Shown here piece by piece: positions 21,601-32,608 of a stretch of DNA of 64,000 bases; within the stretch, counting starts at the first letter, position 1, and each line of letters begins with the position of its first letter. Source of the DNA: Helianthus annuus (taxonomy: Eukaryota > Streptophyta > Magnoliopsida > Asterales > Asteraceae); contig NC_035434.2 of the NCBI RefSeq assembly GCF_002127325.2, positions 82,276,664-82,340,663 of the forward strand. The letters are read 5' to 3'. The translations under genes were made by a program, and so were the position numbers. The notes beneath the pieces were generated by a model that had not been told where the DNA came from, made no database searches, and saw only the letters and a list, made by a program, of their open reading frames with translations.

Positions 21601-22195
21601 TGAGTGAACCAGGTGGTGACTAAGTGACCGACGCACAAATCCGCTAGGTTTGAGTCTTCCTGCATCACTTCACACATATCATTGGCTTTGCAACCCAATG
21701 GTGATCTCTTTTTCCTTAATTGCTACATACCAGGGGCTTTTATACATACTCACAACATTTACAAAGGTTTATACATACTCACTTTCACATGAACTCGCTC
21801 AACTTTATGTTGATTTTTCAAACTACATGTATTTCAGGAACTTAGTAAATGGATCTGGCGGGCGTTGGAGTTTTAAGCTGCGTTGTGAATAAAGATGTCA
21901 TCCAAGTCATTAGGGCTTAGGAGACGTATCTTAATCCTGGACGAGATACGTGGTCCTAAACTCGGGTTTGTTTTAAAATCTTTTTCTGAGTCTTTTTGAA
22001 CTCCTTAAAAACACGTTATGGTTTGTAACTTGAACTTGGTATCAACATTTTAAAGAAATTATGTTGTATTACTTTTAAACTAAATTAATGGATGTACATC
22101 TACCGGTTTTATCATATAGTATTGTTATGATCGTATGCAATGGTATTAAGAAGTCACACCAATAATCACGCTTCCGCAAAAGTCAGGGTGTGACA
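18621..22195 (+). repeat. Element D LTR (3575 bp)
   Basis: Starts TGTGACAACCC and ends GTCAGGGTGTGACA. A possible TATA region TATATATATG lies near 19500, followed by a CT-rich leader. A possible donor GTGAGTTCATG at 21363 and an acceptor-like GTATTTCAG ending at 21837 flank a 475-bp intron-like stretch that has no obvious repeat array. Pyrimidine-rich homopolymers occur at 19370-19384. The long AT-rich body (19800-21100) shows no gene. The second LTR of the element is not in the window. Confidence 0.85.
19500..19509 (+). promoter_or_regulatory. Possible TATA box of LTR D
   Basis: TATATATATG in an AT-rich setting, about 50 bp before a CT-rich leader-like stretch (TTTCTTCTCTGCCTCTTCC). Position within the LTR fits a U3/R border. 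Not tested. Confidence 0.35.
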
Positions 22196-22198
22196 GCT

Positions 22199-22210
22199 TG
22201 GTATCAGAGC
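22199..22210 (+). other. Element D primer binding site, initiator tRNA(Met)
   Basis: TGGTATCAGAGC three bases (GCT) after the LTR end at 22195, followed by D's leader. It shows that the LTR functioned as a 5' LTR. Confidence 0.93.
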
Positions 22211-22386
22211 TTCGATCGTAGCGAACTACGATTCTCTCTTGAGTCTAGACTACGATCATTAGGGCTCTCACAAAAATATTTTCAAAACGTTTTTACATTG
22301 CATACACTAAACGTCCAGGTCCAGGGTACAAAACATTTTTACAAACAAAAGGCACGAATACACTTTCTAAAGTTCATGTTTATAGT

Positions 22387-22673
22387 TCAGTCTTAGTGAC
22401 TGGGAGGTTGGTCAGGGAGACCAGGGATTCAGTCTTAGTGACTGGGAGGTTGGTCAGGGAGACCAGGGATTCAGTCTTAGTGACTGGGAGGATAGTCTAA
22501 GAGACTAGGAGGATCAGTCTGAGAGGCTGGGAGGATAGTCTGAGAGACTAGGAGGATCAGTCTGAGAGGCTGGGAGGATAGTCTGAGAGACTAGTCTGAG
22601 AGGCTGGGAGGATAGTCTGAGAGACTAGGAAGTTCAGTCTGAGAGACTAGGAGGATAGTCTGGGGAAGACTAG
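22387..22673. repeat. Tandem array in the D leader
   Basis: Two full and one partial 42-bp unit starting TCAGTCTTAGTGACTGGGAG, then about nine shorter units of the type AGTCTGAGAGACTAGGAGGAT. All share GAC/GGC-T-(A/G)GGAGG and contain small GTCTnnnAGAC inverted repeats that could pair in RNA. It lies between primer site and gag, in the 5' untranslated leader. Confidence 0.85.
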
Positions 22674-22738
22674 GATGATTACTTGCTTACATTAATTGAG
22701 ACTTACATGCTTATTTGATTTAAGGTTGATGTACGTGC

Positions 22739-22743
22739 ATATG
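22739..22743. repeat. Target site duplication of E, left
   Basis: ATATG before the LTR; the same pentamer is at 32604-32608 after the right LTR. The target is the leader of element D. Confidence 0.9.
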
Positions 22744-23192
22744 TGTAGGATCGAGTTCTCGACCTAATGAGTCGTTCAGAGGTGTTCTTCTCGGTTTCAG
22801 GTGCGGAATAACAAGAAACAGAGATAGAAATAGCTTGTTCTTCACTTAATCTACTGTTTGTATTGAATTATCAACGTTTACAGCTCAAACGTCACACCGG
22901 CAGCACCTCGGTATGGAAATTACAAAAGTTACAAATGAGTTCGCTTCAATGGTATTTATACTAATCAGGTTTCACTTGAAGTGACATGCTCACACAAGCG
23001 AAACCTTATGTGAATACTCAAGCGAAACCATCCAAGACCATTCAAGCGAAACCTCTAGGATATGTCCTTACAAGTGAAACCTTTTCCTAACACACATACA
23101 CTCGCCTATTTTCTCGTATATTGAGCCCTAATCTATACAATACAAAGTAAGACTTGATCTAAGACGAAATCAACAGATGTAGTGCACCAACA
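22744..23192 (-). repeat. Element E 3' LTR (449 bp)
   Basis: In element sense starts TGTTGGTGCACTACATCTG and ends CTCGATCCTACA. A TATAAATA box is present on the minus strand at 22953-22960. Several GTTTCGCTT motifs occur, two of them changed at the CpG to GTTTCACTT. Confidence 0.93.
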
Positions 23193-23205
23193 GACTCCCC
23201 CTCAG
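23193..23205 (-). other. Element E polypurine tract
   Basis: CTGAGGGGGAGTC on the minus strand directly before the 3' LTR; the same tract precedes the 3' LTRs of F and G. Confidence 0.9.
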
Positions 23206-25328
23206 ATGTTGATGGAGTCGTTCATCACTAAGCTGTGTCTTCACATCTTCTGTCTTGATCAGTCTCTGGCTATTCCTTTTTTAACTTCATCAATTCTCTT
23301 GATCAGATCTCTTGATTCCTTAAGTTTATCAGTTCTAGGATTGAAATCTGATTCTCATTTTACTCAGGTATCTTCAGACTCCCCCTCTCGATTTGCTGGC
23401 ATTCCTTTGTTCTTCAGCAACATCTTCAGGATTGTTGTCTGGCCTAAACAGGTTCTCAGGAGCAAACAGCCTGACTCAAACATAGGTCTTCAGGAATTGA
23501 AACCTGGCTAAACCTGCACATTCTTAACCCAGCAATAAGATTTTGAAATTTAACAAGTTAAGTGCACCAACACTAACTTTCTCTCAAATCAATCATTTAT
23601 GATGAACCACTTAATAGTTTGAAAAACATATTTTGACAATTAGACACTCCCCCTCACAACAATGTCATCCTGTTTAGCACTTGGAACTTTGAACATCAGC
23701 TTTCCAACATCAGTTTTCAAAAATCTTTTTGAGTTTTTCAAAAGTTTATGCTAAAACACACATAAAATCTTTTTGGATTTTCTGAAAAACAGTAAATGTA
23801 GAAATAAACTATTTACAGACAATATTTTGTGAGTTTGTGCTAGAGGATCATATCAGTTTATAAGACGTGTCACTAACATCATTACGCTTGATTAGATTTT
23901 TAGTTCAAAACAATTCACCTAGATTGTCAGTATATCGGTCCTCTGAAATTTTCACACAAAGTTCAATTGATCCGAGATACGATGTTAATGTCTTTTGATA
24001 CTAACTTATTCGTGTGTCTCACTACTTGAATATACTCCCGTATCCAGATCCCAATATTCAGTCTTACAGGTGAGTATACCACAGCTGATATCTGTTCAGG
24101 GGTTAAATGTGAGGGCCGTGAGAGCTCAGGTCGATACTTCCATATATGCAGAGAGATGACGGCTTCGACTTTTGGTGTGTCCCCTTTAGAGGATCTTTTG
24201 ATTTCAACAGCAGTGACTATCAATTTTGTTGTTTCATCAGCTTGCTGAGGGCGGCGCTTATGTTTCAAAGCATAGCAGAAAGCATTATCCGGGGACTAGG
24301 TCAGTACTTCCATACAGCAGAAGTCTCGGGATAATACCCCAGATATCACTAAGCATAAAGACCTAGTATCTCAGAATAAGGGACCTTTCAAACAAGATTT
24401 CAAGGGTTACCTATATATCCAAGTTTGTGTTAACCCACAGAACAAGCAAGTTTGAAATTTAGTTTATATCTCGTCACAATTTACTAAGTGTGTAAAAACC
24501 TACTGGCATATCCTTAGTGAGATTGTTTATCACATTTTATCTTTACATTTCTTTAGCATGTTGTGACAGCCTACTGATGTACTATCATTTCCTCTTTTCA
24601 CAACAAAACTCATTTGTATTTTTCAAATTTTTGAATGTTTTTGGATTTTCTGAAATTTCCCTACTCCCCCTAAAATGCAAACACATTTCAAAGGAAATTT
24701 GAAAATAACTAGACTCTTGACCTACTTGAAACATGAAAAGTAAAACAAACTGCACATAAACTAGACAACTGACATCGAATCACATCAAATCTCAATTCAC
24801 TTGGCATAAACAATCTGAACTCCCCCTTTCAACAAACCATTTTCTCATTTAGATCTCAAAACATTTAAGTTTGTTTTAATCGAAATGATTTTTCCGGAAA
24901 ATGAGTTTGTGTTTACCACTTATGAAGCATGGGGATATGGTTCATCATCTTGTTTATCAATCTCATATGAATAGTAAATCAAGTACAACTTAATGTCCCT
25001 GATATACCATTTGCAGTTAAGAATCCTCTGATCCACTTGAAAATAATAACCACTTGAAAGTATAACCAAACAAATACCACTTGTAATTATAAGTTTTCCT
25101 GTAGGAATAATACATCTACAAGAAACCTCTTTACCACTTGTAAGATTAGTCAGAAAGATGCCGATTCCAGCTTCTCACTTACCAACCTGGAAACTCCGGC
25201 GTAGTCCTTCAACCTATAAAATTCAAACACTATTCAAAATCTTTCAAACAAACTTTTCAAATACTAGAATGATGCCGATTCCTGATCCACGATATAAACT
25301 TGGGATCTCCGGCATAGTCCTTCGACTA
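23206..25328 (-). other. Element E non-coding 3' tail
   Basis: No reading frame of note. It contains imperfect hairpin units around CAGG-ATC-CCTGG (about 23405-23515), an inner TGTTGGTGCAC LTR-start-like sequence with GGGGAG purine tracts (about 23545-23660), a 52-bp hairpin (24284-24335) within a block shared with F and G, further purine tracts (near 24665 and 24820), and two direct repeats with TGCCGATTCC and CTCCGGC just after gag (25145-25330). Confidence 0.7.
24284..24335 (-). other. Hairpin in E tail, shared with F and G
   Basis: On the sense strand ATTATCCC-GAGACT and AGTCCCCGGATAAT can form a near-complete 14-bp stem with a C-C mismatch, closing a 24-nt loop. The same 52-bp structure is in F (38823-38874) and G (54554-54605). 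An RNA role is inferred only. Confidence 0.55.
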
Positions 25329-25632
25329 TCATGGGAAGCAAACTTCCATCCAAGTCTTCTCAGACTTGATGGTTTTCAGTTCTTGCTCAGTGGGGTTGTA
25401 TGTTGCCTTTTTAGTTGCATAGAAGTCTTTAACCCCCTTTGCTTTCCCACTCAACATTTTTCCAAAAATCTTTTTAACATTCCCGTTGAATGTTTTCTCG
25501 ACATCAAAATCTTTTTTCTCATTGTAAAACTGATTTGAAATCTCTGTTTTGCCAACTTTCTTTTTAATCTCCTCAAATTTCAGCGATGGAAAATCATCAT
25601 CATTCACTAAATTTTCTCTTCAACTTGTGGCT

Positions 25633-25637
25633 CTTCT
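25633..25637. repeat. Target site duplication of C, left
   Basis: CTTCT, matching 27956-27960; both lie in E's gag. Confidence 0.9.
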
Positions 25638-26521
25638 TGTGACAACTCGTACTTTAGACCTACCTTGTAACGTTACGTGAGCTACTCTAATTGAATGAAT
25701 ACATGTTTACGTGATATGTGTTCCTATTGTATGTTACGAATTAAATGCTTGTATGTATATTACTTGAACTCAAACCGCACAACATGAACGAAACGCACAA
25801 CACCCACCACTCGCACAAGCCACTTTGGGCCGTGATGCTTGTAACCGAACCCAATGGGCAGCCTAAGTAGGATTCGGCCCACCTACCTTACACACATAAC
25901 ACTAGGGTGTTAGTAATTTTCTCACACTTTGGCAAATCACCTTCACACACAAGAACCCTAGTTCCTCTCTTTCTCTCTCAAACCCGACGGCGAGCAACCC
26001 TTAGGATCGGAGATCTTGCTCTTTCTTTTGGCACACTTTCTCTTGGCTTGATTCTATCATACGGTTAGTGTTTGATTATTTGTTGTTGATGTTCTGATGT
26101 GTGTTTATAATAGTCATGCTTGATGATATAAGATACTTGATTAACATGATTGATTATGCTGTTGAATGAGATATGTTTACTTGACATGAAATCGGCTCAC
26201 ATGTACCGTATTATAGATCGATATAGAGTTGTTAATCACATGATGCTTGAGTTAACCGGCTGTGTTATAGTAGAACTCGGATAATATGGTTAGATGATAA
26301 GGTTTAATCTGAGTGAATGTTAATAGGTTGTGTCATGTATATTTCGGTTAGGGTTCTTGAGAAAACATTTGAATTATGCTTGTTTGATCGATTAAGGGTT
26401 TGGATAGAATCTTTGATTTTGTTAATTGATTGTAAATATGGAAACTGTTAAAAGCTTGTAACTGATTTGCTAATTTACGGGATCTCATAACTGATTTCGT
26501 AAAATTCCAAGTTATGCAAGT

Positions 26522-26975
26522 TGATCGCACAAGTCATGTGTTTGTTTAACTATTATTGGATCGGACAGCCCAAGTGTCCAGTCGCACAAGGTTAACCGGG
26601 CCGCACCAGATTGTTGTTTATTTGTTGTTTGGGCTATATGTTTATCAGTTGGGCTACTAATCTTTGGGCCGGGTTTATGATGAATCGCACAACCCAAGCA
26701 GATCGCACAAGTCTGCTTGGATCGCACAATGGCACTCGTATGTTATAAGTTGGGCCGGGTAAGTAGTTGGGCTGGGTTAGTCGGATCGCACAACCCAACC
26801 GGATCGTACAAGATCAGTTGGATCGCACAAGACATTACATGCTATTAGTTGGGCCGAGACCTTTATGTTAGACTTCTTATATGTTGGGCCGAGTATAGTT
26901 TGGGCTTAGACACTTAGATCGCACAAGATGGTTGGGCTAGCACAAGCTCAATGGCCCAACCATCCGAATCGCACA
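26522..26975. repeat. TCGCACAA motif array in solo LTR C
   Basis: About nine exact TCGCACAA copies, mostly as GATCGCACAAG, plus one TCGTACAA, with irregular spacers. A few more copies occur near 25775-25820. The array occupies the same LTR position as TTGCGACTCG in B. Confidence 0.8.
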
Positions 26976-27143
26976 AGTGATGAATGTTATGCTTTGACTG
27001 TTTACGTGCTATACGAGTTTGCTATGATTTATGCGTGCATTACTTGAAGTCGAAACCTAACTTATATGGTAACCATGGTAGGACGTGGTTGACCACCAAA
27101 TAGCTTGATTTAACTTGTCTGTGTATCTGCCGAGCAACCCAAG

Positions 27144-27667
27144 GTGAGTTCACACTCTTACCAAGGCATGGGATTCCCGGGGTGTTGGGAATGGGATTGA
27201 TAAGGATAAGGTTGAATAGATTCATACGGACACTATTACTAGACTACCATACCATCGTCCTCGGTTGTGCAGGATACATACGTAAAACCTACGTATACAT
27301 AAGCTACTCACTGTCCTCAGGTTGCGAAGGACACTCACGTAAAACCTACGTGAACGGATACTAACTACTACCTCGGTTGTGTCAGGCACTTACGTAAAAC
27401 CTACGTAAACCCCCACGTACCCCTATCCTCGGTTGTGAAGGATACTTACGTAAATCCTACGTAAACTTGTACGTATTACTGTTCTCGGTTGTGAAGAACA
27501 CTTATGGTTACGCATAGCCTAGTGGATTAATAACATGGGAAGCCCCCACCAAAAGAAATCTATAACGGCCCAGTAGAGCCACCTGTTACATACGGACTTA
27601 CTTTTATGCTTTTACTTACTGTGAACCCGCTCAACTAGTCGTTGACTCTCTGCTGCATGCCTTGCAG
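27144..27667 (+). other. Intron-like segment in solo LTR C
   Basis: CCCAAG followed by GTGAGTTCACAC opens it and GCATGCCTTGCAG followed by GACC closes it; 524 bp. It contains the five-unit CCTCGG array (27257-27513). Confidence 0.45.
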
Positions 27668-27955
27668 GACCTTAGGTACTAATGGAGCTTGCACAAGGAG
27701 GAGCAGGTCGTTGTGGGCAAATGGATCGTGATTACTTATTAAACACTTATGACGTTTCAAACATTATTACTTATGTTGGGTTTTACATTAATGCTTCCGC
27801 TACACTTACTTACCTTGGTTTTGATAAACGCCTTTCGTATTGATGGATAACTTTTACTATTTATTTATATGTTCAATATGATTGGTGGCTTGATCCTGGT
27901 CATGTCACGCTCCCAAGCGGTGGTACTCCGCGTGTGGATTTTTGGGGGTGTGACA

Positions 27956-27960
27956 CTTCT
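27956..27960. repeat. Target site duplication of C, right
   Basis: CTTCT, matching 25633-25637. Confidence 0.9.
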
Positions 27961-30900
27961 GGCTTTGTGGAACCAGATTCATCGCCAACATTCACAACAA
28001 CCTTTTTAGCAACCCACATTTGGTTGTTTTTTCCTTTCTTTTCATACGTATTTTTCTTCGAACATTCACCAACCTCATAAGTTGAATTTTCAAAAACTTT
28101 AAGTTTTTCAGTTGGTGGTTCCATTCAACAACTTTTTCTTTTAATTTCTGAGAAACTCCCTGTTTTGTTTTTGCATTCTTTGAACAATTCCATGCAATGT
28201 GACCAGCTTCATTGCACTTGTTACAGGTACGATTCTCTCTTGGATGAAACACTCCAGTTCCATTCCTACTCTTCTCAGCAAGAAACTCCTGGTTTGATTG
28301 TTTCCAGAACGGTTTCTTCTGTTCCTCATTTGAGCTTCCACCTGACACAAATTCAGTTTTTGTTTTAGAATTTTTCTCATTTTTATCATTTTCCGGTGGA
28401 ACAAAACCTAAACCTTTCTTTTTGTAGCTACGATTTTGGTTAGGTTTCTTTTGAAAACCAGGACCAGAATTGTAACCCTTTTTCTTGTTTAGACGTTGTT
28501 GAACTCTTGACGTATATTTTTTAGGTTTTTCAAAACTTTTTAAAATTTCCAATTTAGGAATATTAATTTCTATTAATTTGAAAGTTTTGTTAATCAATTC
28601 AGTTTTAATACTCATGATTGGAAACTCTTTGTTGTAATATAATTTGTCAGAACCATTCAAAGTATAAACAACTTCGAATGTTTCATCGTTCAAATTTGCC
28701 TTTAATAACAAAAATTCTTTACTATAAGACCATTTGACCGACGACTTTTCACTGTTGACTGATGAATTTGACCCTCCAGACCCAGACTTTGACTCGGACT
28801 CCTCATCAGTATCCAACACCTGATCGACCACCTTTTTGATCAACTCAGACTCATGATCAGTATCGGATGAGGTAAACGTGACGTCAATGTTATCTTGTAA
28901 ATCATCAGTTGTGTCGGTTTTTAGCTTTATATTGACTGCTTTTTCAAGTTGCTCCTCATTTGGTTTTCTAGGAGAGTACCCTTCCCAAATTGGAGGCGGA
29001 CACTTGTTATAGCTAACAGTCGGTTTCTTACCACAATCTTTCTTTTCCTTCGACTTCTCATCTTGAAAAGCTTCCATACCTGCAACAGTTGGGTAAATAC
29101 GATCAATGAGATAATCAGAACTTGAATAACTAAGCAGTAAACGTTTAATCCTCTCATTTTCGATCTTCTCGGTCTCCAACTCTTGCTTCCACTTAGCACT
29201 CTCTTCGATGTAAAAGTTTATGGCTTTTTGCTTTGACATCATGACTGCATTCATCATTGTCAGTGCTTGTTCTCTCTCTGAGTTTGTCTTTTGGAGGCCA
29301 GTTACTGCTTTGTTTAAGACATCATATGATTCTTTTACATAGTTGAGGTTAAACAGTAACTGCTCTTTCTTCTTCTCATACTCAGCAGTGATGTCGTCTT
29401 TTGCTGCACACTCCTTGCAAGCTTCCAAACACTTCGTGCAAGGCTTGACAACTTCAACAATCTTTTCAAGTTTGATTGTTTTCACAACTTCAATCACCTT
29501 TTCTTCTTCTTTCACCTTCTCATCTTTAATTACTTTCTCAACTTCAGTAATCTTCTCAGCAACACTTTCAACAATTTGAACATCATCTTCAGACTTCTTT
29601 TGTTGTTCTATAGCAGCTCTTTTCTCCTTCAGTTTCTCCAAGCATTCTGCAAAATAGAAATGAAAACTTTCAGGAGAAAGATGAGATTTAGCAACATTAA
29701 TATGTTTCTCCTCCTCATCATCACTGCTACTATCAACTGGTGACTGATCAAACTGTACAGACTTTTCAGAATCAGCATCTGATGAACCAGAATCAGATGG
29801 AGTTTGATCAAATACAACTTCCTTTTCAGAACTAGCAACATTTTTAACACTTTCATCTGAACTCTCTGAAATTTCCTCAGATCTTTCTGAAAGTTTATCA
29901 ACACTATCTGAATTTTCATCTGACATAGCAGACTTTTCATCCTCACTCGTCACATTAACTCCGATAGACTTCATCCATGTAGCAAACAAGTCTGGCTCTT
30001 TGACAATCTTGGCAATGAAAGCCTTGAACTCTCCCTTCTCATCAACAAACATATCCCAACTGAAACCTTCAGGTAGTTTCTCATCATCTTGATCAACTAT
30101 GCATGCTGCTTTGCCATCAGATGATATGTAATTACTCCAGCTGAAATCTACCAAACATGCTCTCTTTGAATCCTCAATCTTCCTACCATGAGCTGTCTGT
30201 GAGTCTTGTGATTGACCAACTTGCTGATAAATGGCTTTCCGGTAGTAGTCGTCTTTTCCGAATGGATTCTGAGCACCACTAGCTTCTCTTCCTTTGCACT
30301 CCCGTTTGAAATGGCCTTTCTCCCTGCATCGAAAACAAGTAACTTTAGATTTATCAAAACCTAAAGTAGATACATAAGCATCAAGAAAGTCATTTCTCCC
30401 GGTAATAGTCTTAAACTTTTCAGCACGCCTAAGAACACTAGCAAGACACCATTTGATATCCATAAGTTCCATTTCTTCGGCGTCTATCTGATCGTAATCC
30501 TCTTTGGTAAGCATAGGATTCCCGATCCGACCAGCTACGAGACCCTCAGAAGATAACAACACAGAACCAAGAAGTGCCATGTGATCTTTAGCAGTGTCTT
30601 CTGAAAAGCTTTGACCTTCTGGAAGATTTAGAGCTATATTGCACTGAATCACATAACCGTTTCCAGTTTTCATGCTTTGAGACTGAAAGCTTGTAGTTGA
30701 TTCTTTAGGATTGACACTTGGATATGATAAAAACCCACTGCTGCTGTTGCCCGAACCCTGATCAGCTTTTTCTGTTAAATCCCAGCACTAAAAGCAGTTT
30801 GGATTTTCGGACTTCTCTCAGATTCAGGAACCGGAATACTACCTTTGTAATACATTTTTACGTCCTGTTGACCACTCGGACTGTTCATCCTAGCAATTTT

Positions 30901-31619
30901 CTGTTGTTCCAGATCCAGACTCTCGATTTTTTCAATAAACTGTGAGATTGTCAGTCCGTCATAAACACCCGTGTTCTTCAATATCATCAAGTATGTTCCC
31001 CACTCTTTCTGTGGTAGTGCATCAGCCAACTTATCCACCCACTCTTCACGATCTTTTTCAACACCCAACATTGACAATGAACGCACTAAGTGACAGTATC
31101 TCTCAATCAGCTTCTTTGTATCCTCTCCCAGTAAGCTGCTGAACAGATCAAACTCTTTCTTAAGCAGCGCCTTCTTGCTTTTAATCATATTCTCACTTCC
31201 CTCAAATTTTACTTTAAGAGCATCCCATATCGACTTTGCAGTTTTGTCATGCTGTAGCAAAATCAATATATCTTCTTTAATCGCTTGCTGTAATAACCTG
31301 ATCATCATCTTCTCGGCTTTGTACATCACTCGTTCCTGATCCGTAAATTCAGATAACTGTTTAATAACTTGCAAATCCGTTCTAGGCAACACATACTTCT
31401 TCAATATACACTCCTATGATCTAAGATGATTTGCCTGAACCCAGTTCTCGAATCTATCTTTCCACCCGTAGTATTCTTCGATACTCATCAACTTCGGGGG
31501 CTTTTGGGTGGTTCCCGTTTCGTTCTCTAAGTTCATCCCCTGAGCAATCATAGCTGGAGTAGACGAAGTAGCGAACGCCTTGTAAAACTCTGAATCCATG
31601 ATGATTTTGCACGTTTTTC

Positions 31620-31945
31620 AATACAGGTGACAAATAAGCGAAACTAAAATGATCACACAAGCGAAACCTTTGAGTTCCAATAAGCGGAACTACAAGTGTG
31701 CACTAGAAGCGGAACTGTTAATGTTCTTGAGGCGAAACCAATAAGCGAAACACCAAAAATGTCCCTTGAAGCGAACCTTTCAAGCGAAACTACTAATGTT
31801 TGAAGCGAAACCTCACTTCTGATGACACAGAAGCGGAACCAACATGCAATTTGAAGCGGAACTATCAAGCGAAAGCCCAAATTGACACTTGAAGCGGAAT
31901 CTTTCAAGCGAAACAATCAGATGTTCAACCAAGCGGAACCTAGTT
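31620..31945 (-). repeat. GTTTCGCTT motif array in E leader
   Basis: About 15 copies of GCGAAAC or GCGGAAC (plus strand), nearly all preceded by AA, every 15-35 bp with unrelated spacers. It lies between primer site and gag start. The LTRs of E carry several more copies. Confidence 0.85.
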
Positions 31946-32140
31946 CGAAGAAAGTTTGACCCATTTTTAGTCCGAATTTTGGCATGAAACTTTCCAGGGT
32001 TTATCAATGTCCAATAACACACATTCTGTGCAATTTTGACTCAATTCTGACCGGTACAACTTTTTGAAATGTTAAAAGAAGGTGTAGAAGCAAGAAATGA
32101 TGATGAAATCCAGCTAATCTCTGTAGAAAACCTCCTCCCA

Positions 32141-32152
32141 AGCTCTGATACA
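32141..32152 (-). other. Element E primer binding site, one base lost
   Basis: The minus strand reads GTGTATCAGAGCT after the LTR end, where F has GTGGTATCAGAGCT. One G of the initiator-tRNA(Met) complement is missing. Confidence 0.75.
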
Positions 32153-32154
32153 CT

Positions 32155-32603
32155 TGTAGGATCGAGTTCTCGACCTAATGAGTCGTTTAGAGGTGTTCTT
32201 CTCGGTTTCAGGTGCGGAATAACAAGAAACAGAGATAGAAATAGCTTGTTCTTCACTTAATCTACTGTTTGTATTGAATTATCAACGTTTACAGCTCAAA
32301 CGTCACACCGGCAGCACCTCGGTATGGAAATTACAAAAGTTACATATGAGTTCGCTTTAATGGTATTGATACTGATCAGGTTTCGCTTGAAGTGACATGC
32401 TCACACAAGCGAAACCTTATGTGAATACTTAAGCGAAACCATCCAAGACCATTCAAGCGAAACCTCTAGGATATGTCCTTACAAGCGAAACCTTTTCCTA
32501 ACACACATACACTCGCCTATTTTCTCGTATATTGAGCCCTAATCTATACAATACAAAGTAAGACTTGATCTAAGACGAAATCAACAGATGTAGTGCACCA
32601 ACA
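32155..32603 (-). repeat. Element E 5' LTR (449 bp)
   Basis: Pair of 22744-23192. The TATA box has changed to TATCAATA (about 32364-32371), so the promoter copy upstream of gag is probably weakened. Confidence 0.93.
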
Positions 32604-32608
32604 ATATG
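32604..32608. repeat. Target site duplication of E, right
   Basis: ATATG matching 22739-22743. Confidence 0.9.

Larger units (their letters stand above)
25638..27955 (+). mobile_element. Solo LTR C (Ty3/Gypsy, related to the B LTR)
   Basis: A single LTR starting TGTGACAACTCG and ending GGGGGTGTGACA, flanked by CTTCT on both sides (25633-25637 and 27956-27960). No internal sequence remains, so a complete element was reduced by LTR-LTR recombination. It shares with B the CT-rich leader (AACCCTAGTTCCTCTC), the donor and acceptor-like sites and the CCTCGG array, but the middle (26520-26975) carries a TCGCACAA array instead of TTGCGACTCG. Confidence 0.93.
25329..31599 (-). pseudogene. Element E gag: long Copia-type Gag, broken, interrupted by solo LTR C
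   Basis: Starts at 31599 (MDSEFYKAF). N-terminal UBN2/Copia-type Gag (YYGWKDRFENW, TAKSIWDALKVKFEG, KEFDLFSSL), zinc knuckle CFRCREKGHFKREC, a Ser/Glu/Asp-rich stretch, a predicted coiled coil (NLNYVKESYDVLNKAVTG), a basic region with KKYTSRVQQRLNKKKG, a second knuckle CNKCNEAGHIAWNC and a C-terminal module (FPSLKFEEIKKKVGK to TWMEVCFP). Intact it would be about 1,100 residues, far longer than a usual Copia Gag. Defects compared with F and G: TGG to TAG near 31414, one-base deletions near 30780, 28128 and 25615, and the 2318-bp insertion of C at 25638-27955. No pol domain follows. Confidence 0.85.
22744..32603 (-). mobile_element. Element E: Gag-only LTR retrotransposon (TR-GAG type), minus strand
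   Basis: LTRs at 22744-23192 (3') and 32155-32603 (5'), 449 bp each with about eight substitutions between them. Target duplication ATATG at 22739-22743 and 32604-32608. Without the nested solo LTR C the element is about 7.5 kb: primer site, leader with a GCGAAAC array, one long Copia-type gag, a 2.1-kb non-coding tail and a polypurine tract. No protease, integrase, reverse transcriptase or RNase H is present, the layout described for non-autonomous TR-GAG elements. Confidence 0.88.

Noticed and set aside
29343..29579. Ser/Thr/Phe-rich plus-strand frame opposite E gag
   Set aside because: Antisense shadow of the gag coiled-coil region, mirrored at 36575-36799 in F.
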